Source: Clostridia bacterium
Lineage (GTDB): Bacteria; Bacillota; Clostridia; Oscillospirales; Oscillospiraceae
Assembly (NCBI GenBank): GCA_003245395.1
Contig: QKDF01000060.1
Coordinates: forward strand, 1 to 5,693
Length of the DNA: 5,693 bases
Direction: 5' to 3'
The position numbers and the translations under genes are program-made. Positions 4,946 through 5,693 of the stretch are shown in pieces. The notes beneath the pieces are model-generated. The model was not told the origin of the DNA, searched no databases, and saw only the letters and a list, made by a program, of their open reading frames with translations. Each line of letters begins with the position of its first letter. Position 1 is the first letter of the stretch.

Positions 4946-5693
4946 TTACTGAATGTTGTTGTTGGTCTTGCCGCCGCGGAATTCACACACGTCCTCGTCG
5001 CCCTTGCCCTTGTACAGACCCGGCATGGCGGCGTAGACAGCCGCGCAGGTGACCAGATCCTGCTTCCAGGTGATCTCGTTGGGGGCGTGAGCCTGAGACT
5101 CGGCGCCGGGGCCGAAGCCCACGCAGGGGATGCCGTACCGGCCCTGAATGGCCACGCCGTTGGTGGAGAAGGTCCACTTGTCGATCAGAGGACGGTTGCG
5201 CAGGTGCATGGCCTTTTCGTCGCCGATGCGCACCTCGCCGTACAGCGCCTTGTGGGCGTCGGCCAGAGCCTGAACATGGGAAGCGGTCTCCTTGTTGATC
5301 CAGGTGGGGAAATAGCACTCGGTCTCATACTTCAGACCGGTCCAGGCGGGACGGTCATACATATACATGGAGACCTTCACATCGTCGCCGTACTTCTTGC
5401 AAGCGGGCAGATTCCGGATTTCCTCCAGGCAGGATTCCCAGGTCTCACCGGCGGTCATGCGGCGGTCGATGGAGATGGCGCAGGAATCCGCCACAGCGCA
5501 GCGGGAAGGAGAGGTATAGAAAATCTGGGAGACGGTGCAGGTGCCCCGGCCCAGGAAACGGGCGTCCTCGCAGTGCTCGGCATTATACTTGGGGTTGAGC
5601 ATCTTGACCAGGCCCTTGATCTCGGTTGCGTCGTCGTCGCCATTTTCGTTCAGGGCGCGTACGTCCTGCAGAATGTCGGCCATCTTGAAAATG
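4946..5693 (-). CDS. ygeY: YgeY-type M20-family hydrolase, N-terminal part cut by window edge
   Basis: C-terminal ~248 residues of a metal-dependent M20-family (peptidase/deacylase-like) hydrolase of the selenium-metabolism-linked YgeY group; members are about 400 residues long, so about 150 residues with most zinc ligands are outside the window. The reading frame runs through the right edge (Ile-Phe-Lys before the Met at 5683), so that Met is internal, not the start. Visible marks are the dimerisation-domain strand [16 protein letters not shown] (68-83, counted from that Met), the [21 protein letters not shown] stretch near 169-189, and [15 protein letters not shown] (189-203) with the C-terminal metal-ligand His199. 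It is the first visible gene of the operon with ygeW and carbamate kinase. In E. coli and gut anaerobes ygeY is needed, with neighbours, for anaerobic urate breakdown; the exact reaction is not established. The substrate cannot be read from sequence. Confidence 0.94.
   Translation of the reverse strand, partial: IFKMADILQDVRALNENGDDDATEIKGLVKMLNPKYNAEHCEDARFLGRGTCTVSQIFYTSPSRCAVADSCAISIDRRMTAGETWESCLEEIRNLPACKKYGDDVKVSMYMYDRPAWTGLKYETECYFPTWINKETASHVQALADAHKALYGEVRIGDEKAMHLRNRPLIDKWTFSTNGVAIQGRYGIPCVGFGPGAESQAHAPNEITWKQDLVTCAAVYAAMPGLYKGKGDEDVCEFRGGKTNNNIQ

Overview
The window carries five genes, all on the minus strand, so transcription runs from the right edge to the left. Clostridial features include strong AAGGAGG-type ribosome binding sites, an LAAC lipoprotein signal on a BMP-family binding protein, low-GC intergenic regions between fairly GC-rich genes, and a YgeY/YgeW/carbamate kinase set. 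Together these suggest an anaerobic Bacillota, most likely a gut Clostridia of the Oscillospiraceae type. That placement is an inference from style and gene content, not from a marker gene.

Right part (5693 to 2681): an apparent operon. It starts with the C-terminal ~248 residues of a YgeY-type M20 hydrolase, cut by the window edge. A complete YgeW-type 'knotted' carbamoyltransferase follows 28 nt later, and a complete carbamate kinase 63 nt after that. A 13-bp GC/AT hairpin terminator closes the unit. These are members of the gene set linked to selenium-dependent, anaerobic purine/urate breakdown. The simplest reading is that YgeW phosphorolyses a carbamoylated intermediate to carbamoyl phosphate, and the kinase uses this to make ATP, CO2 and NH3.

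Left part (about 2584 to 1): an ABC importer of the BMP/nucleoside type. A lipoprotein binding protein has its own sigma-A-like promoter, with a perfect 12-bp palindrome inside the spacer, and its own strong terminator. Next comes the first part of a double-domain ATPase, cut by the left edge, preceded by a second good promoter with an extended -10. The permeases are expected beyond the left edge. The transporter probably feeds a purine-like substrate to the catabolic operon, but the sequence alone does not prove the substrate.

There are no RNA genes, insertion sequences, CRISPR arrays or riboswitches that I can support. The two intergenic stretches (965-1201 and 2492-2727) are filled by promoters, leaders and terminators.
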